A stretch of DNA of 64,000 nt from Trifolium pratense (lineage: Eukaryota; Streptophyta; Magnoliopsida; Fabales; Fabaceae), in contig NC_060063.1 of the NCBI RefSeq assembly GCF_020283565.1, forward strand, positions 25,164,777 through 25,228,776, read 5' to 3'. The translations under genes were made by a program, and so were the position numbers. Of the stretch, positions 22,017 through 34,800 are shown one piece after another. The stretch's first letter is position 1, and every line of letters starts with the position of its first letter. A model generated the notes under the pieces. That model saw nothing but the letters and a program-made list of their open reading frames with translations, ran no database searches and was not told where the DNA came from.

Positions 22017-22703
22017 AAAATGATAACATCAAAAAGAGAGAAGAACATCGATCTACACAAAAATAATTTTTATTTATACAACGAGACAATTAGTGATTAT
22101 TGTTAAATATAACTAAAATACCCACAAAAAATAGTTGTCACTATTTTCTGTTAGAGGCAACATTTAAACCACGAAATAAATTTTCTTATGAAAAATTAAA
22201 CAACAGTATATGAAGTAAAAGAAAAAATGAAATAGACTACACTATTCTTATTGTTCAAAAAAAGTGACATGTCATCAAAATACCTTAAAATTATTTTAAT
22301 TAATTACATAGATATGTTTAGTTACTGTTGGAGAATCATGGCCTAATTTAGCCTTCAAGATCTATCCACGAGGGACAAACCTTTAATTAGTTAATTAGTG
22401 TGTATTTTAATCTGATTTTGCTTAAATGATACTGTACATGTACAGTGAAAATCAAGGTTTGCTCTTTCAAACTAATTCAAATGACTATCAACATCTAAGA
22501 TTTGTATGGTTATCTAACTTGATCTTTATGCTAATGTTCTTTGATAAATTTACTCAAAAGTTTTGATCTTTACGCTTCTCCGCCATACCCAACACAACCA
22601 TAAATCTCTATATGTTTTAGTTTTTATTTTCCTCTCCTTATATCTCTTTATTTATATAATCAAATCTATATTCTTGCTTAATATTTCGTTCTTTGGAGTA
22701 CTA
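22017..22703. repeat. Segmental duplication block 1, copy B
   Basis: Direct repeat of 13718-14420. Copy B joins block 2 after only about 590 bp, whereas copy A has 3.2 kb between its blocks, filled with the copia and LINE remnants and the AAT run. Confidence 0.85.
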
Positions 22704-23265
22704 AAATAGACCCACACAATAATTCCAGCTGTCAAACAAAACCAAAATAGAATAGCAGAATCAAAAAAATGTATAGATATCTGTTGTTTCAGTTATTTTT
22801 TATCAAGTGTTCCTATGCAAAGTTTTTTAATCTTTTGTGTGTGTGTGGCTTATGGAATTCAATGTAACATTGTATCTTATCCATTTTGGCAGGTTCTGGA
22901 CCTTGGGGAGAAAATTACAGAGAACCTGCATTTTGTATATTAATAAACTTTTGGCATAAGAATAAAAATGTATGGTATCTTTGAAGCCTTAACCAAATCC
23001 TAAACCATAACCAAATCATGTGATGTCAAAACCCAAGCCTTGGACGTCTTTGAAGCCTAATCTACCAGATATATCTTTCTGTGATGAAGATAAAGTATGG
23101 TCTACACCTAAGCTGACGGAGCAGCCGCTCTAAAGGTTGGATTTGGTAACAAGTTCATACTTCTCATTAGTCCTGCAAATAGAATTGATCATTTGCCTTA
23201 TAATAATAAATAATGCTAATAATAATAATAACAGAAAAAAACAACTTTGTTTTTAATTGATTGGA

Positions 23266-23517
23266 TTACTTTTCAAATTGCAGGTCCAGTTTGTTTGCTG
23301 AGATAGTCAAGGATGGCAACACTGTCTTTTCACCAGCAGTTAAGCAAGTTGTCTGAGCTACAATACTTTCAATCCACAACTTCTGAATATCGCACTGAAT
23401 TTTGAAATTGACGGTAGGGGTAGGGTTTTCCAATGGAGATGATGCAGCTAATCCAATCATCAACTGATTGCTTGGAATTGGAATTTCAAAACCAATGCCG
23501 CCCTGATAATAAATCAT
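23266..23517 (-). pseudogene. Exon-like fragment of an unrecognised protein, copy B
   Basis: The 83-aa minus-strand frame reads MIYYQGGIGFEIPIPSNQL and continues LMIGLAASSPLENP, FKIQCDIQKLWIESIVAQ and LTISANKLDLQFEK. It matches the fragment at 17604-17828 but extends eight residues further. No family assigned. See copy A for interpretation. Confidence 0.45.
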
Positions 23518-24247
23518 CCCAATTTATTAATCCTTAAAATTGTTGAATAATTTTGTAGAAATGTCATAGTTACTTACCAACTTGTTGCCAAATTTGGCAT
23601 TTAATTTGTAATTGGATGTTTTCATAATTGCTTCCATTGAAGCTAAAGGTTAGTGTCAGTTGTTGCAATCGACTTTATAACAATCCGCTACTTAAGTAAT
23701 TAACATTATAAAAATGAGATTTTTGAGGAAAAAAACATCCTCCTACGTATAATCCGCTACTTAAGTAGCGGACAACGGTATATTAATAATTTCATATGGC
23801 GCACCGTAGAATCAGTAGGGTGGCAAAAGTGAGTCTCTTTTTTAACACCCCTAACTGTATCCCCCATTATACATCATAGGTTAGACATTTCTCCAAGTCT
23901 ACTAATTAGGAGCCCAAGACTCACGTCTTCAATCGTAAAAACTAGTCAACCTCCAAAATCTTTGTTGGTCACTTTCCACATGTAAATAAACCGGATGAGT
24001 GGAGTATGTTAGATCTTGTGTTGGAGGTCTCCTGCAGATAACTTGAACAAGAAGAATATGATGAAGAACATGATATTGACTGCACATAAATTTCAAAGCG
24101 TTTGTATCACACTAAACCAATTATTCATTAGAACAAGTGTTCATAACTCACACATGAAATCTCGGTATCATTGATTGAATTGTCAAAATGACACATTTGT
24201 TAAGGCCTTGTGTATCATATCTTTTTCATGAGAATTTAAGAGTCAAG
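23297..24247. repeat. Segmental duplication block 2, copy B
   Basis: Direct repeat of 17600-18550. Differences include CTACTCAAGTAGCGG (A) versus CTACTTAAGTAGCGG (B). Confidence 0.88.
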
Positions 24248-24554
24248 CTCTATAGCTGCATTTCATTAGTTAGGAACCAATTCATAACTATGTTTGTGTC
24301 TAATCAAATATAAAAACAGAACAAAGTTGGTAACATTAATATCCTCAAAGTGTGACCAAAACCTTGCTATCTATAAGTCTACTATAACTCTACATGGAAT
24401 TCCATGCTCCCTCTTGAAATCCAATTGTGTCAAGTTGCTTCACAGTAACAATCTGCAATGTAACATAGCACTTAGGATATAAACAAGCAGTAAGATTCTA
24501 GTTTGATAAGCTAATAATGTTTTCGACTGAGGCCTAACCTTGCCATCTTTCGTT

Positions 24555-24960
24555 CTCTATGCACTCTCTCGAGTCGGCTAACTCTTTTTTTCATGTTCTG
24601 CTGCGATTACTTGACATAAATTGCTATAGCTTTCTTCTTGAGTCTCGGATTAGCTTGCTTCTTTGCTCTCATTTCCTTCTTTAAACTCAACATCTTCCAA
24701 CTCGTGCTTACCATTCACGCATACATCGAAGGAGTTAGAATTTTGTGTTTTGGTGGTAAACTTGAAGGAGCACCAGCATCAATATATCCACCAGCTTTCA
24801 AACCATCTTGAACAGAATTGTCAAAGGGTATAGTTTTCAGAAGCTTAGGCACAAAATTAGAAGGAACATCATCACCTAACAATATTTTCTCCCTTCCAAT
24901 AGTAACAGCAGTGCAACTAACAAGTTTAGGAAGAGGAAACTCAGGTTGAATCTAAGAATG
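24555..24960 (-). pseudogene. Degenerate coding remnant, family not recognised
   Basis: A minus-strand frame reads PEFPLPKLVSCTAVTIG, DDVPSNFVPKLLKTIPFD, VQDGLKAGGYIDAGAP, then a stop and KKEMRAKKQANPRLKKKAI. The composition looks like real protein sequence, with a basic C-terminal part, but it has in-frame stops and no clear start. I cannot name the family. Confidence 0.4.
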
Positions 24961-25162
24961 AGGTCTACATTCTGATGAACTTGTTGGGTCTTGTTTCTCA
25001 CCGCCTAATTCAATTTTAACCCTTTACAAACTTTTAATTAATAAAGCCAAGATTACTCTTTACTTAATTGGGATGTCAATGTAATGATGTATTACTCCTT
25101 AAAATAACCCAATCAAAACATGCTAATAAATTACGGCATAATTATTTCCTGCATATTAATCA

Positions 25163-25167
<5 letters not shown>

Positions 25168-25231
<64 letters not shown>
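25168..25231. repeat. (TA)n microsatellite, about 32 units
   Basis: Uninterrupted AT/TA run about 600 bp downstream of the MED12 stop codon. Confidence 0.97.
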
Positions 25232-25826
25232 CTTCTTTTTCCAGATAAAACTCGGGCAGAAATGACATTATCACTGGACTTGCCAGGAAATAATTGAATT
25301 CTACAGTTCAAGCTGATGCTAATCCTTATCAACTACATAACTTTGACAATAATCTAAAATATATGAAAAAGAAACAATGGTCGAGTCGAGTGCCTTGTGT
25401 GTGCTTGTGCCCTCTAAAAGATACATAGACAGTAAGCACACAAATGTGCATTACACATAAATTGCTACATACTGCTTTGACATATATTACTCAAACCAAT
25501 TGGTGAGTAAAAACATTTATCCCTATATATACAACAAATTTTCTGAACTGTGCCATAAAGTGCACAATCCAGACGGGGTGATCAACAACATGTTAATAGT
25601 CGGTCAACCATGCCGGAATCATAGGGTGAGCTGTGAGAACATCGCCTCGTCTCCTCAACAAAGAACTCATCCCCTTCACCCGATTTTGGAAATAGCAACG
25701 CCTCTCAGCTTCCCTCCTTCAACACAACAAGGGCTAGAACAAAATGGCATTTTTCATGCATACAAAAATGCACCTGCTGAGGGGTTTGCGCATTCCAATC
25801 CAAAACCAATAAAAGAATATTGTTAA

Positions 25827-28800
25827 TCAACTATCGTCATCCACAGGACCAACATATGTGAGGTCTGTCCTTCTCACCCTTACAGCCCCTTTAAGCCAGC
25901 TCGCAGCTCGGAGATTAGCATCACCACCTCCTATGCTAGCAGTATTACTTGCAGAAGGGCAGGATCCAGCACCATCTTCTAAAAGCGTCCAGGGATCAAT
26001 TTCCAATTCACTACTATCCTGTTGTTTTGACTTCCCTGATGCGTTAGCTGCAACCCTTGATAGGACCGGGTTCCTATGAGAGGTAGCTAAATTACTTAAG
26101 TTAATATTGCTGGCTTGAAGAGAAACAAGAGCAGATGTTGGTACAGGTGGAGGCTGGCAGGAGAAAGAGCACCATGTAGATGGTAAAAGTACCGGCATTG
26201 CAGCTTGGATACGCCACCGGATAGTATCAGGCAGTTGCATACGGTCTAAATCATTCTGCGCCAATAAATAGACCATTAGATAAGCACGGCTATGAAGAAT
26301 TAGCAAATGTATTTAGTTTTAACAGTGCCCTATGAACACATACAGTTATTTCTTGTATGAGATATACCGATAAAAAAATCAAAAAACAAAAAGTTGGCCA
26401 TTCCATGATTTAAGGGGTGAAAGTGAAGAAAAAAATATTACTCATTGGAGGCACAATATTTCTTAAACTTGGCGAATTCCAATGATATCCCAAACATGTC
26501 AGCAAAAATACTAAATTGAATTAAAAAAAATACTACGCAGTGCACCACCAAGGTAGACATTTTAGAAAATATTCTTCCTATGTTGGATCTTTCACTTGCT
26601 CTAACAAGTTTCTTGAGGTAACTTATATTATGTTGGAACTAAAAGTTAAATTAGTCTAAAATGTCTTCTTATCAAACAAGGGACTAGTGACTTGGACCAA
26701 AAGCTAAGTACATGCACAGGGTGAAAGATCAAACCTGCATACTCTCCAATAATTCTCGGTCAAATCCAGAAACTTCCTTTGTAGGTTCATTGATAGACTT
26801 TGAACCAGGTTTCGGCCTAAGCCAACTTGGAGGATAATTACTCAATAACGCATGTAAAACCAACAGCAAACGATCAAATAGACCCACAGCAGAAAAGTCT
26901 ACAAATGCAGAAGAAGAAGCTTCAGAAGGTGACTCTAAATCCTTCTTAGAATGCATGGAATTTGCCACAATATATGCATCCTCATGCACAACCCGACTGC
27001 CTAGGAGACGAAGAATTACAGGGGCCAGAAAATGTCTCATGTTCCGTACAGATGGCTCTCTGCAAAATTGAACATACAGAACTGATAAACTGCCACCATA
27101 TTCTAGTATGCAAGAATTCAATCACATTCATAAAACTAAAGAAAATTGCTTTCATAGCAGAAATAACAAAAGTTTCATTTCTAAACTAATTGATTTAACT
27201 GATATCCGACACCGAAACTTTAATGCTCAAATCTATTTGGACAATTGATACAAGAAATCATCTTTTACCAGCCGATGATTATACATCATATAATAGAGGA
27301 CCTTATTTTTAAAAAGTTTAAAAATATCACATTGTAATTATTTATTTTTTTCCTCAATTTTAAGAAATTTGAAGAGGAAGTGCAATAATTAAAGGCAGAG
27401 AAAAACCAAGGAAAAACATAAGTTAAACCATGAAGAATGATTTAGATCTAATCGGACTAATTTTATTTATTTTTTAAAAAAAGCAAATAAACAGTCTATC
27501 TTTGAACCTAATACATGGTGAGAAGTTATGAAGTCCTTTGAAAGAATAGGAAGAAGATATTTACACACACCAATATATAATCTTCTTTACATACCTTTCG
27601 GTGCAAAGAATAGGAAGAAATCTGAGGAGTAACTGCAAACGAAGTGACATTGAAACACGTAGGGCTGCAGGAGACGGCGGAGAAGAATCTATTGCAACTG
27701 CTGGTCGCCTAGCTAATCCAGAGTTGCCGCCACCTCTTATACTTTTCCTGGTATTTACTTTATTTGTCTGGCCTTCAACTCCAGGAGAAGTACTTCCCAC
27801 TGGCTTACTTCCACCTGTAACGGCAGCTATCTGTAGCTCAATATTACCTAACTGTTTCATCATATCATTCGCAAAGGAATTGCGAGATTCAGCAGAGCTT
27901 TGGTCTATGCAAGGAAGAAGCAAATCAATAAGAGCTCTGTCAGTCACATGTTGCTGGTTTATTCTTGAGCTATCAGAGTCAAACACTTGAGAGAGCCCTT
28001 TTAGGCTCCTTTTCAGATCTATCCCCTCATCAACAACTTCTCCTTCTTCAAGTGATGTGGCATCAAACTTCTTCTTTTCCCCTTTGATAGTCACTGGATC
28101 AATACAAGGACTACACCAACCCCATGGCTCCGAATACTGCATCTTAGCAGAAAGTCCTTTACTCTCAGCAATGTTATGTAGTCTTTGTCTAATGGTCTTC
28201 CGACCAAAGAGGACATCTTGTCCTCCAAGGAACCATTTAGCTTGCAACAACATCGAATCCTGTAGTGACCTACCAAAGAGATGAACCAACTCTGAAAAAA
28301 GAGGTGCAGCATCAGGTCTACCCAGTAACCTAGTAAGAAGTATTTGAATGAAATTGTTCTCATTCTCAGAAGCAGCAGCAGCCTTCTCCGGACTAGGTGA
28401 GGACAATTGTATGGCATCAGATAAAGATGCGTCATGTGCCTCCAGTTTTTCGATGAGGGCTTGTTCATTTAAAATCAGCCTGAGGGCAACCCACTGCCAG
28501 TGAAATTTGGCAGGCTGCAAGGTATCCAAAATATGCACAAGTTTATCCTGAAGCTTAGAATCACCATTTGCAAACTTGATTTTAGATTCACCGGGTCCGG
28601 ATACACGTCCCACGTCATCCTTGTTCAAAATAGATGGTGGCATCTTACAATCAATCATGGCATTCAGAAAAAGCCTAGAACGAAGAGGAACAAAAGCCAT
28701 GGATTTTAAATGCATATCAGAGCTATTCAACTCTAGCAGGGCCGCAAATTCGGCATCACTTCCATCTGCAGCCATAAGATCATAAAGCCCCTGACAGTCT

Positions 28801-31800
28801 CGAAAACATACATCACGAAAAGGCAAATGTTTTATAGCATCAGCTATGGCCATTGTTAAAGACTGATAAAGTTGATTCATGTCTTCACGAACTGCGACAT
28901 TAGCATTCAGAATGAACGGCCGCCATCTAACAAATGCAAATATTGAATAGGCAGGTGGAAAAATCAGACTTAGAGGAAGCATATGTTGCATCCTTGAAAG
29001 AGCTGAAATAGATAGTTCACCCAATAGGTTCACCACTAATCCATCACAGAGGGTTCTGCAGTTTCCAACAAGCAATCTAAACCAGTGGACATGAACTTCA
29101 ATTGAATTATCTGCCTTAAAAGCCCCAACTGAACGGGCATTTCCATTTGAATTGGATCTTGTGGTTCTTATACAATGTATCACATCTAGCCCCTCCTTTA
29201 ACCTGAGAATGGTAACCATTCTTTCCAGGCTGGTAACACCATATATAACTGCACCAACAACAAGCGCAGAAACAGCAGCAGCAATTTTTGTTGCTTTTGT
29301 AACCACAGTTTTAACAGAGTTGTTTCCCACATCATTTGAATTAGCAGCGGCACTAGTATCATGGACTTCAGAAGAAGACATTTGAAACTGAGCTCGAGAT
29401 GCTTTACTTGGAGCAAAAACACCAGCAAAAACATTAGAAGCTTCAGTTGCAAGAGCAATATCAAAGACACGGCTTTGGCGTTCCCCCAGGGCTTCCTTAA
29501 GCAGGCGCAGACAGGTTATATGCATTCGCAGAATACATCTGGCATAGTTCAATGACACTATACTTGACTGATTATTGCCAGATGAAAAATCAGGCATTTT
29601 GGCTAAAGTTGGACCCACACTGCCAACAATTGCAGAAACCGCAGACAACACCAAAGAGGGATCCCCTTCTTGAGCAGCACCACCAGTCTGTCTTATGCTG
29701 TCGATCAAACTCATAACTATTTGTTGAGCAATTTGATATCCATTATCCCATTTTTCTAAAGCATGACCTTTTGGTGTACCAGCAGCATAGAGTTTCCTAT
29801 CTTTTCCAAAAAGATATTGGAAAGCCTCTTCAACATTACGCTGCACTATGTCTCTCATGCCTGCGCCTACTCTGGATGGTAACCGGCTACCACTTATCTT
29901 CTGACGGAAAAATTCATCGGGGTCCTCAACTCCTGCAGGAACTCCAAAGGGTAACCCTGACTCTCCATCCACTGACCTGACAGACTCAAGTTCGGCAGAG
30001 AGTCTTGCATCACATGTAGACTTAAAAGTTTGCTCCCACTCAATGACACTAGCAACATTACTGTACTTTTTCAATAAATACCGAGTAAAAGCTGTGGCTC
30101 CTAAATTTGACACCCTTCCATTAGATGCAATGATAGTGGCCGCACGGTGCATTGCAAGTGACAAAGCTTCAGGAATAAGGTCTGCTGCAACAAGAATGTT
30201 CTCATACCTGCACCAAATGGAATGCATAAGACAGGATTTAATAAAATTTCTCATAACCCAAAAATCTTTAACAAAAATGTCCAACAGAAACATAAAGAAT
30301 AACAACTAATAAATCATTGTTAGAATGACCAAAATGAGATTTAGAAAGGAGGTAGCAGGATAGCCATATAAAGTCATGGAAAACTGACTACACTCGCATT
30401 AAAATATGCAACTGGCTTTATAACAATAAGAACTATTATGTGTCAATTTGTAATTATAGGATTTTGTTTAGGCTTTTTTTTAGTAGATAAGAGCAATGCA
30501 GATTTTTAATTGTTACCAGCCTGATTTAAGATGATAACCAAAAACATTATCATAAGCACTCAGCTTACCAGGTACTTCATAAAAAATAAAAAATGAACAT
30601 TTATATCACATTTAAAACGTGCTAAGCTTTTAAAAAAAAGCAGCAGACGCAGCATGAATTAGAAGGGAAGTTGGAAAAGGGGAAGAGCGTACCTTTTCAG
30701 TGATGATAGCAGAAAAGCCTCCCCCACGTCACAAACTTGGTTTTCCACATTTCTTGGTAGCATCAAAACATTCCTCCCACTATGAATAGTAGAGCTGGGG
30801 CTGCTGAGAACCCTCGGCATCAACCAGAGGAGAAACTTGACAGCTGATACCAAATCATCAGAGATGTCTATCAAATAAAGTATTGCAGAAAGTTCATCTT
30901 CGCCAAGTTTCCACCGTATTGAGTTTCCATCATCCTCCATAGAATAAGCCCCGCCAAATTGTCCAGCTTTGCCAATATTTTTTTCAGTCTCTTCAATCGC
31001 CTGCTTAACAACAGTCAGCAGCCAAACTGCTACAACTCTTTTCTCAACAAAACGTAGCCTCTTCAGTGCTTTTCCAATGAAAACAATATCCCTAGAGCTA
31101 CTTGTTCGTATGCTATCCACAGACCTTAGAGCATCTCCGTCTATAGGAGTTCTATGGTGAGGGCAGCTTACCTTATTATCACACACATGACTAGTTGATG
31201 GCCCTTGGCTGCCCTCAATTCTAGAAGCTGCCAATTGAGCGAGACTCATTTTACGCACATTCTTCTGACGACTCTTAGTAACCTGCTTGGTTGTCTTCTG
31301 TGGCTGGTCAACTTTGAGAGGTTCTGAGGGTTTTGACCCCTTTTTCACCCACCATGTATCATCATCACCTGGAACAAATGAGCTTCTTTCCTCACTTAAC
31401 TTTTGTCTCTTTGCTCTTCTACATTCTTCACAACCAGGTGTGCCCTCCACTGGTTCAATGTTGCCGTAATTAGGCCAGGTGGGTCTTCTAACACTGCCTT
31501 CAGATTCAACACATCCTGTAGAGTTTAAATTAGATAAACTACTGGGTAGTTGTAACAGTAGAGAGATGGTTTCTTTAACTTCTTCAATACTAGCACCATC
31601 CTTTGAACTTTTAGAAGACACTGTGGTTTGAGCAGTTTTCCACGGACCAGTTAACACTACAGAAGTACCGTTCTTTGAAGAAGCTGGATACCGTTTTCGT
31701 TTCAAAGTAGATACTTTGGCACTATTGGCACCATCATGGAGCTCACATGGAGAAGAACGAAGTATGAGGCGGCGTTCAGTCAAGTAAATTTGCAAGGCCT

Positions 31801-34800
31801 CACTGAGCAGCGGCCCGTCAGCAATCCCAGTTTCTGCCAAAGCATCTCGCATAAAGTGCCCAGGCAGCTGCTTTAAGATGTGAGAGTGTCTCTTTCGCCG
31901 CTCCAGGTCAACCATATTCGCATCCATATCCATGATCCCACTCACTATCAACTGGCGTACATATGCCAAGGGGTAAAAGATGCCTGCATGTATTAGTTCA
32001 ACTATAAATAAATGTAGGCGCTTGAGACCTTCCCCTTTGTGCACCACATGCTGGTCAATCCAACAGACTATAATATCATGTAGAGGACCAGGGCTTTCAG
32101 ATATAACTGAAGAACCAGTAGTCATGTAATTCTGATTATGCCTTTGACTAGCTCTGTGAATGCTTCGATTAGTTCGTCTTGATGAAATTTTCACATCCCT
32201 CAGTTTCATCTTCAAAAGTCTAACAGCTATGTGCACGTGGGAAAGATCTTTCCTACCTGTAAACTTAATGTCACAAGGAGGGGTAGTACAAAAATCCCTA
32301 AAATCACATGTGGCCCACTCGCAGAGGAAAAACACTGAATGTATAAGTGACATATTTACAGTCCCAAACCATTTCAGCGACAACCTTAAGCAAGGACTCA
32401 CTTTTGCAGTCCAACCTTCAGATACAGTTCCATCACAAAAATCTTCAAAAAGAAAGTTGTATGCTTCACGTAAATCACCAAGCATTAGAGATTTATCCAA
32501 GGCTTTTGCAACCTTAGCTAGACAATGACCTGGGTTGCCAGGGCTTGCAGACTTGGCAAGATCTTCCCCACGTTTCTGAATACATGAAACAATGCGACCA
32601 AAATCATCTAAACTATTCTTTATCTTCCCTACAGCTTCAGTTGATTTTAATACAAAACTGCCATCGTTCATTGTATGTGAGACTACAGAGGATGGTAAAG
32701 GAAAGCAATCCAATGCGACAAAAGTATCTGGCACTGCAAGTATTAAATATTGGAGCATCTCAATCAGAGCATATGTTGTATATGCCCTTCTGGAATTATC
32801 TACTAGATCTGATCCACCTGGAGCAGGATCACGAATGACACGAAGAGTTAACCCAGCAAGAGCGCGTACATAGGTTTGAGAGAGGACAACAATTTCTAAG
32901 AAGCCATATATTATAGGCAATAACAGCTGCCAAACCTCAAGCAGATCTTTTTCCTGAAACAAACAGAAATGTATGAAATCATAACCTGAAAGTCGAAATG
33001 GGCATAAGATATATGCATCACGCTTTTAAATTCATGAGCACATAAAACCAGTTAAATACAAATGATGCACAAAAGGTAAATACCTGCAGTTGATTCAAAA
33101 CCCAGTCAATAACAAGAGAAGGAAGAATGAGCCCTTCGGCGTGATGCCATTGCAAAAGTCGGGTAATATACCGCCATCTAAAATGTAAGGATGGCTCTTC
33201 CCCACCAGAAACAGATGATAACGGATCACTTTTGTGCAGCAGTGTTCCAGCATAAGGCATTTGTGGTGACCGCTCTCGATTATGAAGAGTAGAATGAGAA
33301 GTATTTTTTGAGAAAAATTCATCGAAAAGAGTTTGCAAGTAATGGATAACATCTTTGGTCCAAATCTCTGTACGAGACAACTGAACTTTGTCAGCAGTCC
33401 CAGAAGAAATGGCAGCAGAACCTGGCCGAACCTGTAAAGTTCAACCATAATCTAACTTCAGATATTAAGACTATAAAGTAACTCTGCATAAACGGTATAA
33501 GCCAACATTGAAGCGTCCATACCTGATTGAGGTAAGTAACCTTTACAAACCAAGTGGCCCTTAGTAAAGGAACATTATTCCTGATAAGAACCTCCAAAAG
33601 TGATGACCTTTTATAACCATGAGGAACATGGTCAGTCAAAGTACGTAACCGCTTGTGAGGTTGAGATAAGCCCTATAATACAATTTTAACTAGGTTAACT
33701 TACTGAAATTACTAGCATCCGTAATATCACTAGATACTAAAAATAATCAAGTAACATAAATAATAAAATGTATCCAAGGAACTTATATGCACAACTACAT
33801 ACCAGCTTTGACAAAAAATGCCCAAGGAATCAGTTCAAGTAACTAAGGGCCTTTTTACTTTGTAAAAACATTTTCTATTTCCTTTTCATGATTTTGTGTT
33901 AGTTATACTTGTTAACAAGGAAAAAATAGACTCTTGAAATGAATAATGGTCTGCATTTTCAGAAATAACAAAAATGTCAAAAGAACTATTTTCATTATTT
34001 CCGGAGATGCATCATCCCTAGCTAGCATTTCATCTTCTATCCATCACAATGACTTGCTTTAAAAGGCTCTCATTTTCTTATTAGCAAGTTAAAATGAGCA
34101 CATTTTAGAAAATCAAAACAAAAAATATTATCAATTTTTCACAATGTAAACAACCCTTAATTCATGAAAGCTAAAGCCTGTACACTATTCAGCACATATA
34201 CACATTCCAGATCCTTCCATATGCACAACCTTCAACCAGTCAGATTAAAACTACAAGAAATACTTACTAGAAAAACCATTCAGGACCATTCACAACCTTA
34301 CAGAAATACTTAAAAAAACTTAAAAAAACCATTCAGGACCTTATAGTTTTGCTATATAAATTTAGCAAACAAACTTGCTAGAAACAAAACAAAACACAAG
34401 TGGACACCATTATTTATTACACATGAAAGTCACAATAAAGAGAGCCGAAGAAAAAGACATAAGTATACCTCAATCCATTTCTTCCGGAAGTCCTCGCCAC
34501 ACGGCCTTAGTTCAGGGAAAACACCAGTCTTGGCAAGTTGTAATCCTGAAAGAGGCACACCATATACTTGACCAGCCTGTCAAAGCAAATCATGCGGATC
34601 AAATATCTTCATAACAAACTGAGATAGGTAGACTGCACTAAGCACGAATAGGCCAGACGAAAACAAACAAATATGAAAATATCATAGAAGCAAAATATTT
34701 AGCAACGATAAATAGATAACAAGACATAATAATGATCATCACCTTCCTTTTATGTGCACGGGATTCATTGATGGCTCTAAGACGTTTTTTAATTGCCTGG

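Noticed and set aside
27601..27990. Plus-strand open frames within MED12 (also 28057-28284, 32160-32528, 32545-32838)
   Set aside because: They are antisense shadows of the large MED12 exons, with no start context or protein features.
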